From positions 1-61,701 of the forward strand of contig NZ_QQXK01000022.1 in assembly GCF_003575975.1 (NCBI RefSeq): DNA of 61,701 nucleotides, written 5' to 3'. The translations under genes were made by a program, and so were the position numbers. The notes beneath the pieces were generated by a model, which was not told where the DNA came from, searched no databases, and was given only the letters and a program-made list of their open reading frames with translations. Below are positions 1 to 7,357 of the stretch, one piece after another (positions within the stretch are counted from its first letter, which is position 1; every line of letters starts with the position of its first letter). The DNA is from Galactobacter valiniphilus. GTDB lineage: Bacteria; Actinomycetota; Actinomycetes; Actinomycetales; Micrococcaceae.

Positions 1-4
1 TGCG

Positions 5-78
5 AGCGGACAACGGGATTCGAACCCGCGACCTCCACCTTGGCAAGGTGGCGCTCTAGCCAGCTGAGCTATGTCCGC
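5..78 (-). tRNA. tRNA-Gly (GCC), copy 1
   Basis: Read on the minus strand this is a 74-base cloverleaf. The 7-bp acceptor stem GCGGACA/TGTCCGC, the T-loop GTTCGAATC and the anticodon stem CCACC/GGTGG with loop TTGCCAA are all visible, giving anticodon GCC. The CCA tail is not encoded. It is identical to the copies at 225-298 and 545-618 and is the promoter-distal gene of the cluster. Confidence 0.97.
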
Positions 79-109
79 ATGTCTGGTCTGAACCCAAGGG
101 TTCCTACCG

Positions 110-181
110 TGCGCGATACTGGGATCGAACCAGTGACCTCTTCCGTGTCAGGGAAGCGCGCTACCGCTGCGCTAATCGCGC
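110..181 (-). tRNA. tRNA-Val (GAC), copy 1
   Basis: Minus-strand cloverleaf of 72 bases with acceptor stem GCGCGAT/ATCGCGC, discriminator A, anticodon stem CTTCC/GGAAG and loop CTGACAC (anticodon GAC). Identical in sequence to the copy at 327-398. CCA is not encoded. Confidence 0.97.
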
Positions 182-224
182 CTGCTGCTGTCAACCCCCG
201 CGAGGGAGAATCGAGATTCAGACG

Positions 225-298
225 AGCGGACAACGGGATTCGAACCCGCGACCTCCACCTTGGCAAGGTGGCGCTCTAGCCAGCTGAGCTATGTCCGC
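225..298 (-). tRNA. tRNA-Gly (GCC), copy 2
   Basis: Exact copy of the tRNA-Gly at 5-78, displaced by 220 bases. With the neighbouring tRNA-Val it forms a duplicated Gly-Val unit; the spacers between the units differ. Confidence 0.97.
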
Positions 299-326
299 GT
301 AAAACCTGGTCAGAGACCGAGTTTCG

Positions 327-398
327 TGCGCGATACTGGGATCGAACCAGTGACCTCTTCCGTGTCAGGGAAGCGCGCTACCGCTGCGCTAATCGCGC
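327..398 (-). tRNA. tRNA-Val (GAC), copy 2
   Basis: Exact copy of the tRNA-Val at 110-181, displaced by 217 bases, with anticodon GAC. The different offsets of the Gly and Val copies show that spacer lengths have drifted since the duplication. Confidence 0.97.
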
Positions 399-424
399 CC
401 ATATGGGCTGCATTTCACTTGTGG

Positions 425-495
425 AGGTGGGGACGGGATTCGAACCCGCGTATACGGCTTTGCAGGCCGCTGCCTCGCCTCTCGGCCACCCCACC
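425..495 (-). tRNA. tRNA-Cys (GCA)
   Basis: Minus-strand cloverleaf of 71 bases with acceptor stem GGTGGGG/CCCCACC and discriminator U73, which is the expected identity base for Cys. The anticodon stem CGGC/GCCG carries anticodon GCA, and the T-loop is GTTCGAATC. It is the only Cys tRNA in the window. Confidence 0.97.
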
Positions 496-544
496 ATGTC
501 CGTGCGAGCACGGTGTCCGGCGAACCGGATTCAAGTGAATTGCG

Positions 545-618
545 AGCGGACAACGGGATTCGAACCCGCGACCTCCACCTTGGCAAGGTGGCGCTCTAGC
601 CAGCTGAGCTATGTCCGC
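545..618 (-). tRNA. tRNA-Gly (GCC), copy 3
   Basis: Third identical tRNA-Gly(GCC) and the promoter-proximal member of the cluster, whose transcription order is Gly-Cys-Val-Gly-Val-Gly. The five spacers are about 30-50 bases, so one precursor transcript is likely. Confidence 0.97.
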
Positions 619-689
619 ATGTGGTGCTTCGTTCTTGGCTCATCTCGAGGTCTTCGAGAGGATCAAGCGCGTCGTTCCAACGAGTGAAG

Positions 690-719
690 ACTCTAACGCA
701 TCCGGCGGGCATCCTCCAA
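690..719 (-). promoter_or_regulatory. Candidate promoter of the tRNA cluster
   Basis: On the minus strand TTGGAG (719-714) and TAGAGT (695-690) are separated by 18 bases. A start near 683 would give a leader of about 65 bases to the first tRNA-Gly. This is motif matching only. Nothing else is evident between the tRNAs and the first protein gene at 827. Confidence 0.4.
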
Positions 720-826
720 ATCGGGGCTTCCTCCCTCGATGCAATCGCGTTTTGTTTTGGGTCCGGAATTCCAAAGATCCCTGCGCCCCGGCCCGCCTGT
801 CGGCCCACCGTGTGAGGATGGGCGGC

Positions 827-1672
827 ATGACCCAGCCGCAGCTTGCCCACGCCACCGACTTCGGCCGGATGTACTCCCGCCAGGTCGGTGGCCTTCCGGA
901 GGTCCCCTCCATCACCACCGTCATTGGGCAGGCGCCGCCGGACCTCGCCGGCTGGGCCGGTCACATGGCGGCGACCGCCGTGGTGCAGGACGCCCGCCTG
1001 GGGAACGCGCTCGGCTCGCCGGCCCAGCTGCGCTCCATCGCCCGTGACGCCTCCTCCGCCGCCGAGCGGTATCGGGACGAGGCGGCCGCGCGAGGCGACC
1101 GCGTGCACGCCTACGCGGAGCAGGTGGCGCTGCGCCAGCTCGGGCAGGTGCACGACGTCGCCGGCCACCGCGAGGTCCTCAAGGCACACGGCGAGGGTGC
1201 CTTTGCGGATCGCTTCGATGAATGGTGGGACGCCTATGAGGTGCAGCCGCTGGCCCCGGAGATCACGGTGTGGAACCACGAGGTGGGCTACGCGGGAACC
1301 CTCGACCTGGTCGCCAAGATCGGCGGGCGCGTCTGCCTGATCGACTACAAGACCAAGGGCACCTCGCGGGACGGGCGGGTGAAGCCGCTGGATCCCAAGG
1401 TCGTGATGCAGCTCGCGGCGGGGGCCCAAGCGCAGGAACAGCTCGTGGACGGCGCGCGGGGCGCGTGGGAGCCCTGGCCGCACGCCAAGGACGTTGTCTT
1501 GCTCGGCGTGGCCCTGGGGGAGACCGAGGTGCTCACGCAACGGGCGCAGGACGCCGTGCTCCCCGCCTCCTGGCGGCGCTTCTGGGCGCTGCGCCAGGTC
1601 TGGGAGGCGGGGCACCAGCTCGCCGGCCTCGGACCGGCCCTGCGCCCCGTGCCGCCGCCGGCCGGAGCCTGA
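827..1672 (+). CDS. PD-(D/E)XK nuclease-like (Cas4/RecB-fold) protein
   Basis: A 281-residue protein of a family common in actinobacteria with no firm function. Around residues 150-175 it has the PD-(D/E)XK nuclease pattern: GTLDLV, then a hydrophobic strand leading to CLIDYKTKG. The D and the D-x-K are the expected metal-binding and catalytic residues, followed by an alpha helix with a Q (VVMQLAAGAQAQ). This resembles the RecB/Cas4 nuclease fold. I chose ATG 827 because GAGG at 814-817 lies 9 bases upstream; ATG 818 and GTG 812 are in frame. There is no helicase, cas or repair partner beside it. A terminal GTGxxPP-like tail and moderate length argue against a RecB fragment. The fold call is fairly safe; the substrate is unknown. 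Confidence 0.75.
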   Translation: MTQPQLAHATDFGRMYSRQVGGLPEVPSITTVIGQAPPDLAGWAGHMAATAVVQDARLGNALGSPAQLRSIARDASSAAERYRDEAAARGDRVHAYAEQVALRQLGQVHDVAGHREVLKAHGEGAFADRFDEWWDAYEVQPLAPEITVWNHEVGYAGTLDLVAKIGGRVCLIDYKTKGTSRDGRVKPLDPKVVMQLAAGAQAQEQLVDGARGAWEPWPHAKDVVLLGVALGETEVLTQRAQDAVLPASWRRFWALRQVWEAGHQLAGLGPALRPVPPPAGA

Positions 1673-1729
1673 TCCCGGCGCGGGGCGCCCCGCGACGCCG
1701 GCCACGGCCGCCCGCCGCCGCGCTGGCCC

Positions 1730-1735
1730 TAAACT
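1730..1735 (+). promoter_or_regulatory. -10 element of def-fmt-rsmB
   Basis: TAAACT stands in the 120-base gap before def and fits the actinobacterial -10 consensus TAnnnT. A start near 1742 would leave a leader of about 50 bases that carries the strong ribosome site CAGGAGG at 1778-1784. I see no matching -35. Confidence 0.45.
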
Positions 1736-1792
1736 TGGGGTGGTGCCGTGCGTTCGGTGCCGCCGTTGATGACCTTTCAGGAGGACCTCCCC

Positions 1793-2404
1793 GTGACGAT
1801 CCTGGCCGTGCGCCTGGTGGGCGACCCCGTGTTGCGCACCCCGGCCGACGCCGTGGCGCGCTTCGACGACACCCTCGCCAAGCTCGCCGCAGACATGCAC
1901 GAGACGATGGAGGAGGTCGCCGGCGTGGGCCTGGCGGGCCCCCAGGTGGGCGTGAGCCTGCGCATCTTCACCTATCACGTGGGTGAGGAGCGAGGGACGG
2001 TCTGCAACCCCGTCGTCGAGGTGCTCGGCGGCGCAGACGCCCGCATCGACCACGGCTCCGAGGGCTGCCTCTCCGTCCCCGGTCTCGGCTTCCCGCTCGA
2101 TCGGCCCGCCCGCGTGCGGGTCACGGGCCAGGACATCACCGGTGCCCCGCTCGAGCTCGAGGGCGAGGGGCTCCTGGCCCGCTGCTTCCAGCATGAGACG
2201 GATCACCTGGGCGGGACGCTCTACGTCGACAAGCTCTCGGGCGAGGAGCGCAAGCGTGCCTGGCGCGCCATCCGCGAGGAGGGCTTCGAGGCCAACGCCC
2301 AGTCCGTGCTGCAGGAGCGCGCCAGCGCTGTCGGCAGCGCCTTCGGTGGGGCCTCCTTCGGCGGTTCGGCCTTCGGTGCGGCGGCCCAGGGAGGCCTCAA
2401 ATGA
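1793..2404 (+). CDS. def: Peptide deformylase
   Basis: Removes the N-formyl group from nascent proteins in the cytoplasm. All three deformylase motifs are present in order: GVGLAGPQVG, EGCLSVPG (the metal-ligand Cys) and QHETDHLGG (two metal His and the catalytic Glu). The 203-residue length is normal. GTG 1793 is preferred because CAGGAGG sits 8 bases upstream and the product then begins like other actinobacterial Def proteins; GTG 1748 is in frame and lies just after a -10-like TAAACT, so a longer leaderless form cannot be excluded. The C terminus has a short Gly/Ala/Phe-rich tail. The stop overlaps the fmt start as ATGA, so the two formyl-cycle genes are co-translated. Confidence 0.96.
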   Translation: MTILAVRLVGDPVLRTPADAVARFDDTLAKLAADMHETMEEVAGVGLAGPQVGVSLRIFTYHVGEERGTVCNPVVEVLGGADARIDHGSEGCLSVPGLGFPLDRPARVRVTGQDITGAPLELEGEGLLARCFQHETDHLGGTLYVDKLSGEERKRAWRAIREEGFEANAQSVLQERASAVGSAFGGASFGGSAFGAAAQGGLK

Positions 2405-3333
2405 GCCGCCTCATCTATGCGGGAACCCCCGAGACGGCCGTGGCTCCCTTGCGCCGGCTCCTCGCCGACGGCCACGAGATCGTCGCCGTCCTCACCCGCC
2501 CCGACGCGCCGCTCGGGCGCAAGCGCGTCCTGACCCCCTCGCCCGTGGCGCAGGAGGCGGCCGCCCACGGCCTGCCCGTGATCAAGGCCACGCGCATCGA
2601 CGATGAGACGCACGCCGCGATCGCAGCGCTCGACGCCGAGCTCGCCGTGGTGGTCGCCTACGGCGGGCTGATCCCGCGCCGCACGCTCGACGCCGTGCGG
2701 CACGGCTGGGTCAATCTGCACTTCTCGCTGCTCCCGCTGCTGCGCGGCGCGGCGCCGGTCCAGCACGCGCTGATCCAGTGCCACGACATCACGGGCGCGA
2801 GCGTCTTCCTCCTCGAGGAGGGCCTGGACACGGGCCCCATGCTCGGCATGATGACCGAGGCGGTGCGGCCCGAGGACACCACCGGCTCCCTGCTTCAGCG
2901 CCTGTCCGAGGCCGGATCCGAGCTGCTCTCGCAGGCCGTGGTGGGCTATCTCGCCGGCCAGGTCACTCCGGTGGCACAGAGCGGCGAGCCGACCTTCGCC
3001 CCCAAGCTGGGGCGCGAGGACGGCCGCATCGATTTTGCCCAGGCCGCGAAGGCGGTGCACGGGCGCATTGCCGGCGTCACTCCGGAGCCGGGTGCCTACA
3101 CCGAGCTGGACGGCGCGGTGCTCAAGCTCGGCGCCGTTGCCCTCGTGCCCGAGGTCGACGACCTGGCTCCGGGCGAGCTGCGCGTGGAGCCGGGCAAGCG
3201 CCCGCGCGTGCTCGTGGGCACCGGTTCCCACGCCGTAGCCCTCGGCCAGGTGCAGCCGGCCGGAAAGAAGATGATGGCCGCCGCCGATTGGGCGCGCGGT
3301 CTCCACGACAACACGAAGGTGAGGCTCGGATGA
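2401..3333 (+). CDS. fmt: Methionyl-tRNA formyltransferase
   Basis: Transfers a formyl group from 10-formyl-tetrahydrofolate to initiator Met-tRNA. The 310-residue protein starts with the Rossmann segment IYAGTPETAV and has the formyl-folate site around residues 105-115 (FSLLPLLRGAAPVQ), with the expected loop RPDAPLGRKR near residue 40 and a C-terminal OB-like domain. It overlaps def by 4 bases (ATGA) and rsmB by 4 bases (ATGA), a three-gene operon for initiation and rRNA modification that is common in bacteria. Confidence 0.97.
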   Translation: MSRLIYAGTPETAVAPLRRLLADGHEIVAVLTRPDAPLGRKRVLTPSPVAQEAAAHGLPVIKATRIDDETHAAIAALDAELAVVVAYGGLIPRRTLDAVRHGWVNLHFSLLPLLRGAAPVQHALIQCHDITGASVFLLEEGLDTGPMLGMMTEAVRPEDTTGSLLQRLSEAGSELLSQAVVGYLAGQVTPVAQSGEPTFAPKLGREDGRIDFAQAAKAVHGRIAGVTPEPGAYTELDGAVLKLGAVALVPEVDDLAPGELRVEPGKRPRVLVGTGSHAVALGQVQPAGKKMMAAADWARGLHDNTKVRLG

Positions 3334-4961
3334 GCGGCGCAGGCGAGAACAACGAACGCCGCTCCGGCCAGGGGCGAGGCGGCAACGCCGGTGGCGGCCG
3401 CGACGGTCAGGGCCGCTCCGGCGGTACGCGCCGCGGCTCGCGCGGTTCCGGCGGCTCCGACCGCCGCGACGCGGCCGGCCGCCAGCGTCACCGCGGCCAG
3501 GGCGACGGCCCGCGCCAGTACGGAACGCTGAACCCGTCCGAGCGTGCCCGCACGGCCGACCCCTCCCGCGCGGCGGCCTACGAGGTGCTGCGCGCCGTCC
3601 AGGACGACGACGCCTACGCCAACCTGGCGCTGCCCGCCGCCATCCGCCGCCACGGCCTGGACAAGCGTGACGCCGGCTTCGCCACCGAGCTCACCTACGG
3701 CGCCCTGCGCGGCCTGGGCCGGCTCGACGCCGTCATCGCGATGTGCACGGACCGCAAGCTCAAGCAGATCGACCCGAACGTGCTCGACGCCCTGCGCCTC
3801 GGCACCTACCAGCTGCTCGACATGCGCGTTCCGGCGCACGCCGCCCTCTCCGCCACGGTGGCGCTCACACGCGACAAGGTCGGCGCCGGCGCGGGTGGCT
3901 TCGTCAACGCCGTGCTGCGCCGCGTGAGCGAGCGGGAGACGGAGGAGTGGGACGCCGCGATCGTCGACGCGGCCAAGGACGAGACGGCGCGCCTGAGCGT
4001 GCTGACCTCGCACCCCGAGTGGATCGTGCGCGCCCTGCGCGGCGCCTTGACGACGCACGGGCGCGAAGCGGCGGAGCTGCCCGAGCTGCTCGAGGCCGAT
4101 AACGCGGCGCCCGTCGTCAACCTCGTGGCCCTGCCAGGGCTCGGCGACATCGAGGCGCTCGAGGAGGCCGGCGCAGTGCGCTCGGAACTCGTGCCGGGTG
4201 CCCTTCTGGCCGAGGCCGGGGGAGACCCGGCCCGCCTGCCGGGCGTGGACGCCGGCGCGGCCCGCGTGCAGGACGCCGGTTCGCAGCTCGTGGCGCGCGC
4301 TCTGGCGGGCGCGGAGCTGCCCGCGGGGGATCGTGACGTCGCCTGGCTCGACATGTGCGCCGGCCCCGGCGGCAAGGCTGCCCTCTTGGGCGCCCTCGCG
4401 GCCGAGCGTGGCGCCCACCTCGAGGCCAACGAGGTGGCGCAGCACCGCGCCAAGCTCGTGGTCGAGGGCATGCGCGCCGTGGAGCAGGACGCCTGGCACG
4501 TGGAGGTCGGCGACGGCCGCCGCTACGGCAAGGAGGCCCCCGGCTTCTTCGACCGCATCATGCTGGACGCCCCGTGCTCCGGCCTGGGTGCCCTGCGCCG
4601 CCGGCCCGAGGCGCGCTGGCGCAAGCAGCCGAGCGACATCCCGGCGCTGAGCGCCCTGCAGGAGGAGCTGCTGCTCGCGGGCCTGGACGCCCTGCGCCCC
4701 GGCGGCGTGCTCGCCTACGTCACGTGCTCCCCGCACCCGGCCGAGACCCTGGCCGTCGTCGAGGCGGTGCTACACCGGCGCAAGGACGTCCGCCTGCTCG
4801 ATACGGGGGCGGCCGTCGACTCAGCGGCGCTCCCCGCGACGGTTGCTGCGACGCGCCCCGCGGATGCGACGATCGGTTCCGACACGGGTTCGAGCGTTCA
4901 GCTGTTCCCGCACGCGCACGGCACCGACGCGATGTTCATGGCGCTTCTGACGCGCGACTGA
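3330..4961 (+). CDS. rsmB: 16S rRNA (cytosine-967-C5)-methyltransferase
   Basis: A 543-residue SAM-dependent RNA m5C methyltransferase of the Fmu/Sun family. Residues 1-75 are a low-complexity Gly/Arg/Ser-rich tail, probably disordered and RNA-binding. A NusB-like domain follows (from SRAAAYEVLRAVQ). The catalytic domain has the SAM loop CAGPGGKAALLG, motif IV DAPCSGLGALRRRPE and motif VI YVTCSPHPAET; the two Cys residues are the nucleophile and the release base. The start overlaps the fmt stop (ATGA). The R/G-rich N-terminal extension is long compared with E. coli RsmB (429 residues), though such extensions occur in actinobacteria. Confidence 0.93.
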   Translation: MSGAGENNERRSGQGRGGNAGGGRDGQGRSGGTRRGSRGSGGSDRRDAAGRQRHRGQGDGPRQYGTLNPSERARTADPSRAAAYEVLRAVQDDDAYANLALPAAIRRHGLDKRDAGFATELTYGALRGLGRLDAVIAMCTDRKLKQIDPNVLDALRLGTYQLLDMRVPAHAALSATVALTRDKVGAGAGGFVNAVLRRVSERETEEWDAAIVDAAKDETARLSVLTSHPEWIVRALRGALTTHGREAAELPELLEADNAAPVVNLVALPGLGDIEALEEAGAVRSELVPGALLAEAGGDPARLPGVDAGAARVQDAGSQLVARALAGAELPAGDRDVAWLDMCAGPGGKAALLGALAAERGAHLEANEVAQHRAKLVVEGMRAVEQDAWHVEVGDGRRYGKEAPGFFDRIMLDAPCSGLGALRRRPEARWRKQPSDIPALSALQEELLLAGLDALRPGGVLAYVTCSPHPAETLAVVEAVLHRRKDVRLLDTGAAVDSAALPATVAATRPADATIGSDTGSSVQLFPHAHGTDAMFMALLTRD

Positions 4962-4993
4962 GCCCACCCCCACCCACCCCCAGGAGTTGAAGC

Positions 4994-5656
4994 ATGAGCC
5001 AGGCCTGCAGCATCCATCCGAGCATCCTCTCCGCCGACTTCATGAACCTGGAGTCGGAGCTCACCGCGATCGCGAGCGCGGATGCCGTGCACGTGGACGT
5101 CATGGACAACCACTTCGTGCCGAACCTCACGCTGGGTCTTCCGCTCGTCGAGGGGATCCAGCGGGTGTCGCCGATCCCGCTTGACGTGCACCTCATGATC
5201 AGCGATCCCGATCGCTGGGCGCCGGCCTACGCCGAGGCCGGCGCCGCGTCGGTGACCTTCCATGCTGAGGCGGCGACAGCTCCGATCAAGCTGGCGCGTA
5301 CCCTGCGCTCGCTGGGGGCGAAGTCCTCGATGGCGTTGCGCCCCGTCACGGCGCTGGAGCCCTACATCGACATGCTGCCGGAGCTCGACATGCTCCTGCT
5401 CATGACGGTGGAACCGGGCTTTGGCGGGCAGGCCTTCCTCGACGTCGTGGTGCCCAAGATCCGTCGCGCCCGCGCGGCGATCGACGGATCCGGCGCCAGC
5501 GTCGCGCTGCAGGTGGACGGCGGAGTGACGGCCGAGACGATCAAGATCGCGGCCGAGGCCGGGGCAGACACCTTCGTGGCAGGTTCCTCCGTCTACGGGT
5601 CGGACGACGTCGCGGCGGCCATCGCCGGGTTGAGGGCGTCCGCCGCGGCGCTCTGA
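4994..5656 (+). CDS. rpe: Ribulose-phosphate 3-epimerase
   Basis: Interconverts ribulose-5-phosphate and xylulose-5-phosphate in the pentose phosphate pathway. The 220-residue TIM barrel shows [10 protein letters not shown] at the N terminus, [16 protein letters not shown] with metal and catalytic Asp residues, LDVHLMI with the metal His, [10 protein letters not shown] for phosphate binding and LQVDGGV with the second catalytic Asp. AGGAG at 4982-4986 lies 7 bases before the ATG. Rpe supplies the ribulose-5-phosphate pool that RibB uses, which fits its place beside the riboflavin operon. Its 3' end abuts the broken SRPBCC remnant. Confidence 0.97.
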   Translation: MSQACSIHPSILSADFMNLESELTAIASADAVHVDVMDNHFVPNLTLGLPLVEGIQRVSPIPLDVHLMISDPDRWAPAYAEAGAASVTFHAEAATAPIKLARTLRSLGAKSSMALRPVTALEPYIDMLPELDMLLLMTVEPGFGGQAFLDVVVPKIRRARAAIDGSGASVALQVDGGVTAETIKIAAEAGADTFVAGSSVYGSDDVAAAIAGLRASAAAL

Positions 5657-5882
5657 GGACCGGCTGGACGCCCGCGCGCCGCGCGGCCCGGCCGCAGCGT
5701 CACCACGCTGTATCGCACCGGACCGTGCCCGCCGCTGGCCCCTCCACGAGGCCGGGGCGAAGCCGCATGGCCGGCCACGCGTCGCCCGGCCAGATGGTCG
5801 ACGGGGCGAGCAGCTCGTCGATGGCCCACCCCGCTTGGCTCACGGGCACGGGCAACACGCGTCGGTGGACGTTGAGCACCAT
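5657..5882 (-). pseudogene. Frameshifted, truncated SRPBCC-type protein remnant
   Basis: On the minus strand an ATG at 5882 opens MVLNVHRRVLPVPV, typical of the N terminus of actinobacterial SRPBCC (START-like) proteins, and continues for about 47 codons. At a GGGG run (5739-5742 on the plus strand) the similarity moves to another frame, which reads GASGGHGPVRYSVVTLRPG. One extra G would restore the frame. The similarity stops near 5671, so most of the usual C-terminal domain is missing and the 3' end runs into the tail of rpe. A leaderless-type -10 (TACCCT at 5894-5889) still lies 6 bases before the ATG. The family call is from memory of motifs; that it is broken is directly visible. Confidence 0.7.
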
Positions 5883-5986
5883 GCCATCAGGGTACGACCG
5901 ATCCCTCGGTCACATCCGGTCACACTCGCTTCACGCGGATTTCGCTTGAGCCATCAACGGTGCTTTCATGGACGCACACACATCAA

Positions 5987-6131
5987 CGTGCTCCGGGGTC
6001 GGTGAAATTCCGAACCGGCGGTGATAGTCCGCGACCCGCTCGCTCCACTCGCCTCGACGTAGGCGAAATGCGAATGGTTGAACCGGTGGAATTCCGGTAC
6101 CGACAGTCAAAGTCTGGATGGGAGAAGCACG
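5987..6131 (+). ncRNA. FMN riboswitch (RFN element)
   Basis: The conserved aptamer cores are present in order: GTCGGTGAAATTCCGAACCG, GCGGTGATAGTCCGCGACCC, then AACCGGTGGAATTCCGGTAC, CCGACAGTCAAAGTCTGGAT and GGGAGAAG. A closing P1 stem CGTGCT (5987-5992) / AGCACG (6126-6131) brackets them. Downstream are a short GGCC hairpin and GGTGCCC/GGGCACC (6165-6183), with no T tract, so control is more likely through translation or Rho than through an intrinsic terminator. It controls the ribM-ribD-ribE-ribBA-ribH unit, lowering expression when FMN is plentiful. Confidence 0.97.
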
Positions 6132-6164
6132 AATGGGGCCTTTCGGGCCGCATCAGTCGTTGAT

Positions 6165-6183
6165 GGTGCCCGTTCTGGGCACC
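6165..6183 (+). promoter_or_regulatory. Expression-platform hairpin of the FMN riboswitch
   Basis: GGTGCCC and GGGCACC pair over 7 bp with the 5-base loop GTTCT, between the aptamer and the ribM ribosome site (GAGGAGA at 6243-6248). It has no following T run. It could take part in switching, but the alternative pairing is not obvious. Confidence 0.45.
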
Positions 6184-6255
6184 CTCGCGTCCTGACGCGC
6201 ACGAAGTCCTTAACGTTCCCCCGGAGCCGCCGCTAGGTTTCGAGAGGAGAACAAC

Positions 6256-6969
6256 ATGGATTTCCTGCGGTGGCTCACTGACGCCTTCAACTCTTACTTC
6301 ACCCTGCCGGGTGGCCAAACCTTGCTCGTTCGCGAGGTAATCGGCAACGTCTTCGGCCTCACGAGCGCCCTCGGCGGCATGCGCCGCAAGGTGTGGGCGT
6401 GGCCCGTGGGCATCATCGGCAATCTGCTCCTGCTCACGGTCTTCCTGAGCACCCTGCTCAACCCCGCCAGCGACGCGCCGAGCCTGCTCGGCCAGGCCGG
6501 CCGCCAGATCATGTTCATCGCGGTGTCGGTCTACGGCTGGGTGCAGTGGAAGCGCGCCAAGAACGAGGGCGGCACGGCCGTGACGCCGCGCTGGGCCTCG
6601 TGGCCCACCCGCATCGGGCTGATCGCCGCGATGCTGATCGGCACGGTGGCCTTGACGCCCCTCTTCCGCGCGCTGGGCTCCTACGATCCCGTCTGGGCCG
6701 ACGCCTGGACCTTCGTCGGCTCGCTGCTGGCGACCTGGGGCATGGCCAAGGGGTGGACCGAGTTCTGGCTCATCTGGGTCGCGGTCGACGTCGTGGGCGT
6801 GCCGCTGCTCTTCAGCGCCGGCTACTACGCGACGGCCTTCATGTACCTCTTCTACGGCTGCTTCACGGTGATCGGCTTCATCGTGTGGGCCCGCGCCAAC
6901 AAGCACGACAAGCCCTCCGTGGAGACCAGGCACCTGGATCCCACGCTGGGCCCCGGCAACGCCGCCTGA
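6256..6969 (+). CDS. ribM: RibM/PnuX-type riboflavin transporter (PnuC family)
   Basis: A 237-residue integral membrane protein with about seven hydrophobic segments, belonging to the PnuC vitamin-uptake family. Motifs include VIGNVFGLTSALGGMRRKVWAWPVGIIGN near the N terminus (the PnuC-like family pattern) and the conserved W-rich segment around WTEFWLIWVAVDVVGVPLL. Its place directly behind an FMN riboswitch matches actinobacterial RibM/PnuX riboflavin importers rather than nicotinamide-riboside PnuC. AGGAG at 6244-6248 lies 7 bases before ATG. It is intact, unlike ribD and ribBA behind it, so uptake may be the main use of this locus. Only 4 bases separate it from ribD. Confidence 0.9.
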   Translation: MDFLRWLTDAFNSYFTLPGGQTLLVREVIGNVFGLTSALGGMRRKVWAWPVGIIGNLLLLTVFLSTLLNPASDAPSLLGQAGRQIMFIAVSVYGWVQWKRAKNEGGTAVTPRWASWPTRIGLIAAMLIGTVALTPLFRALGSYDPVWADAWTFVGSLLATWGMAKGWTEFWLIWVAVDVVGVPLLFSAGYYATAFMYLFYGCFTVIGFIVWARANKHDKPSVETRHLDPTLGPGNAA

Positions 6970-6973
6970 GGCC

Positions 6974-7327
6974 ATGAGCCTGGCCACCCCCGCCCGCTGG
7001 GCCGGGGCTCTTGCCGAGGCGGAGGCCCAAGCGCTGCGCGGCACGAGGGGAGCCAACCCGCTCGTGGGCGCCGTGGTGCTGGCCCCCGGCGGAGAGCTCG
7101 TCGCCGCCGGCTTCCACCGGGGCGCTGGGCATCCCCACGCCGAGGTCGAGGCCCTGGCCGCGCTCCCACCGCACTGGCGCGCACTGGCCGCTGAGCTCAC
7201 GCTCGTGGTCACCCTCGAGCCGTGCCGCCTCAGCGGCCGGACGGGTCCGTGCGTGCGGGCCATCCTCGACGCCGGGATCGGTCGCGTGGTCTATGCGGCC
7301 CCCGACCCCACCCCCAACGCCGGCTGA
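6974..7327 (+). CDS. RibD N-terminal half: pyrimidine deaminase domain
   Basis: A 117-residue product as written. It holds a near-complete cytidine-deaminase-fold domain: substrate loop NPLVGAVV, zinc ligand and catalytic Glu in HPHAEVEAL, and two Cys ligands in EPCRLSGRTGPC. In most RibD proteins the segment reads EPCxHxGRTPPC, so the usual His is Leu here. The fragment ends at the natural domain boundary and so could fold alone. The start is ATG 6974, four bases after ribM, probably translationally coupled. Confidence 0.6.
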   Translation: MSLATPARWAGALAEAEAQALRGTRGANPLVGAVVLAPGGELVAAGFHRGAGHPHAEVEALAALPPHWRALAAELTLVVTLEPCRLSGRTGPCVRAILDAGIGRVVYAAPDPTPNAG

Positions 7328-7357
7328 GGGCGCGAGCTCGCAGCGGCGGGGGTCGAG

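Noticed and set aside
5960..6163. Plus-strand 67-codon frame
   Set aside because: Its sequence is the FMN riboswitch aptamer, an RNA structure and not a protein gene.
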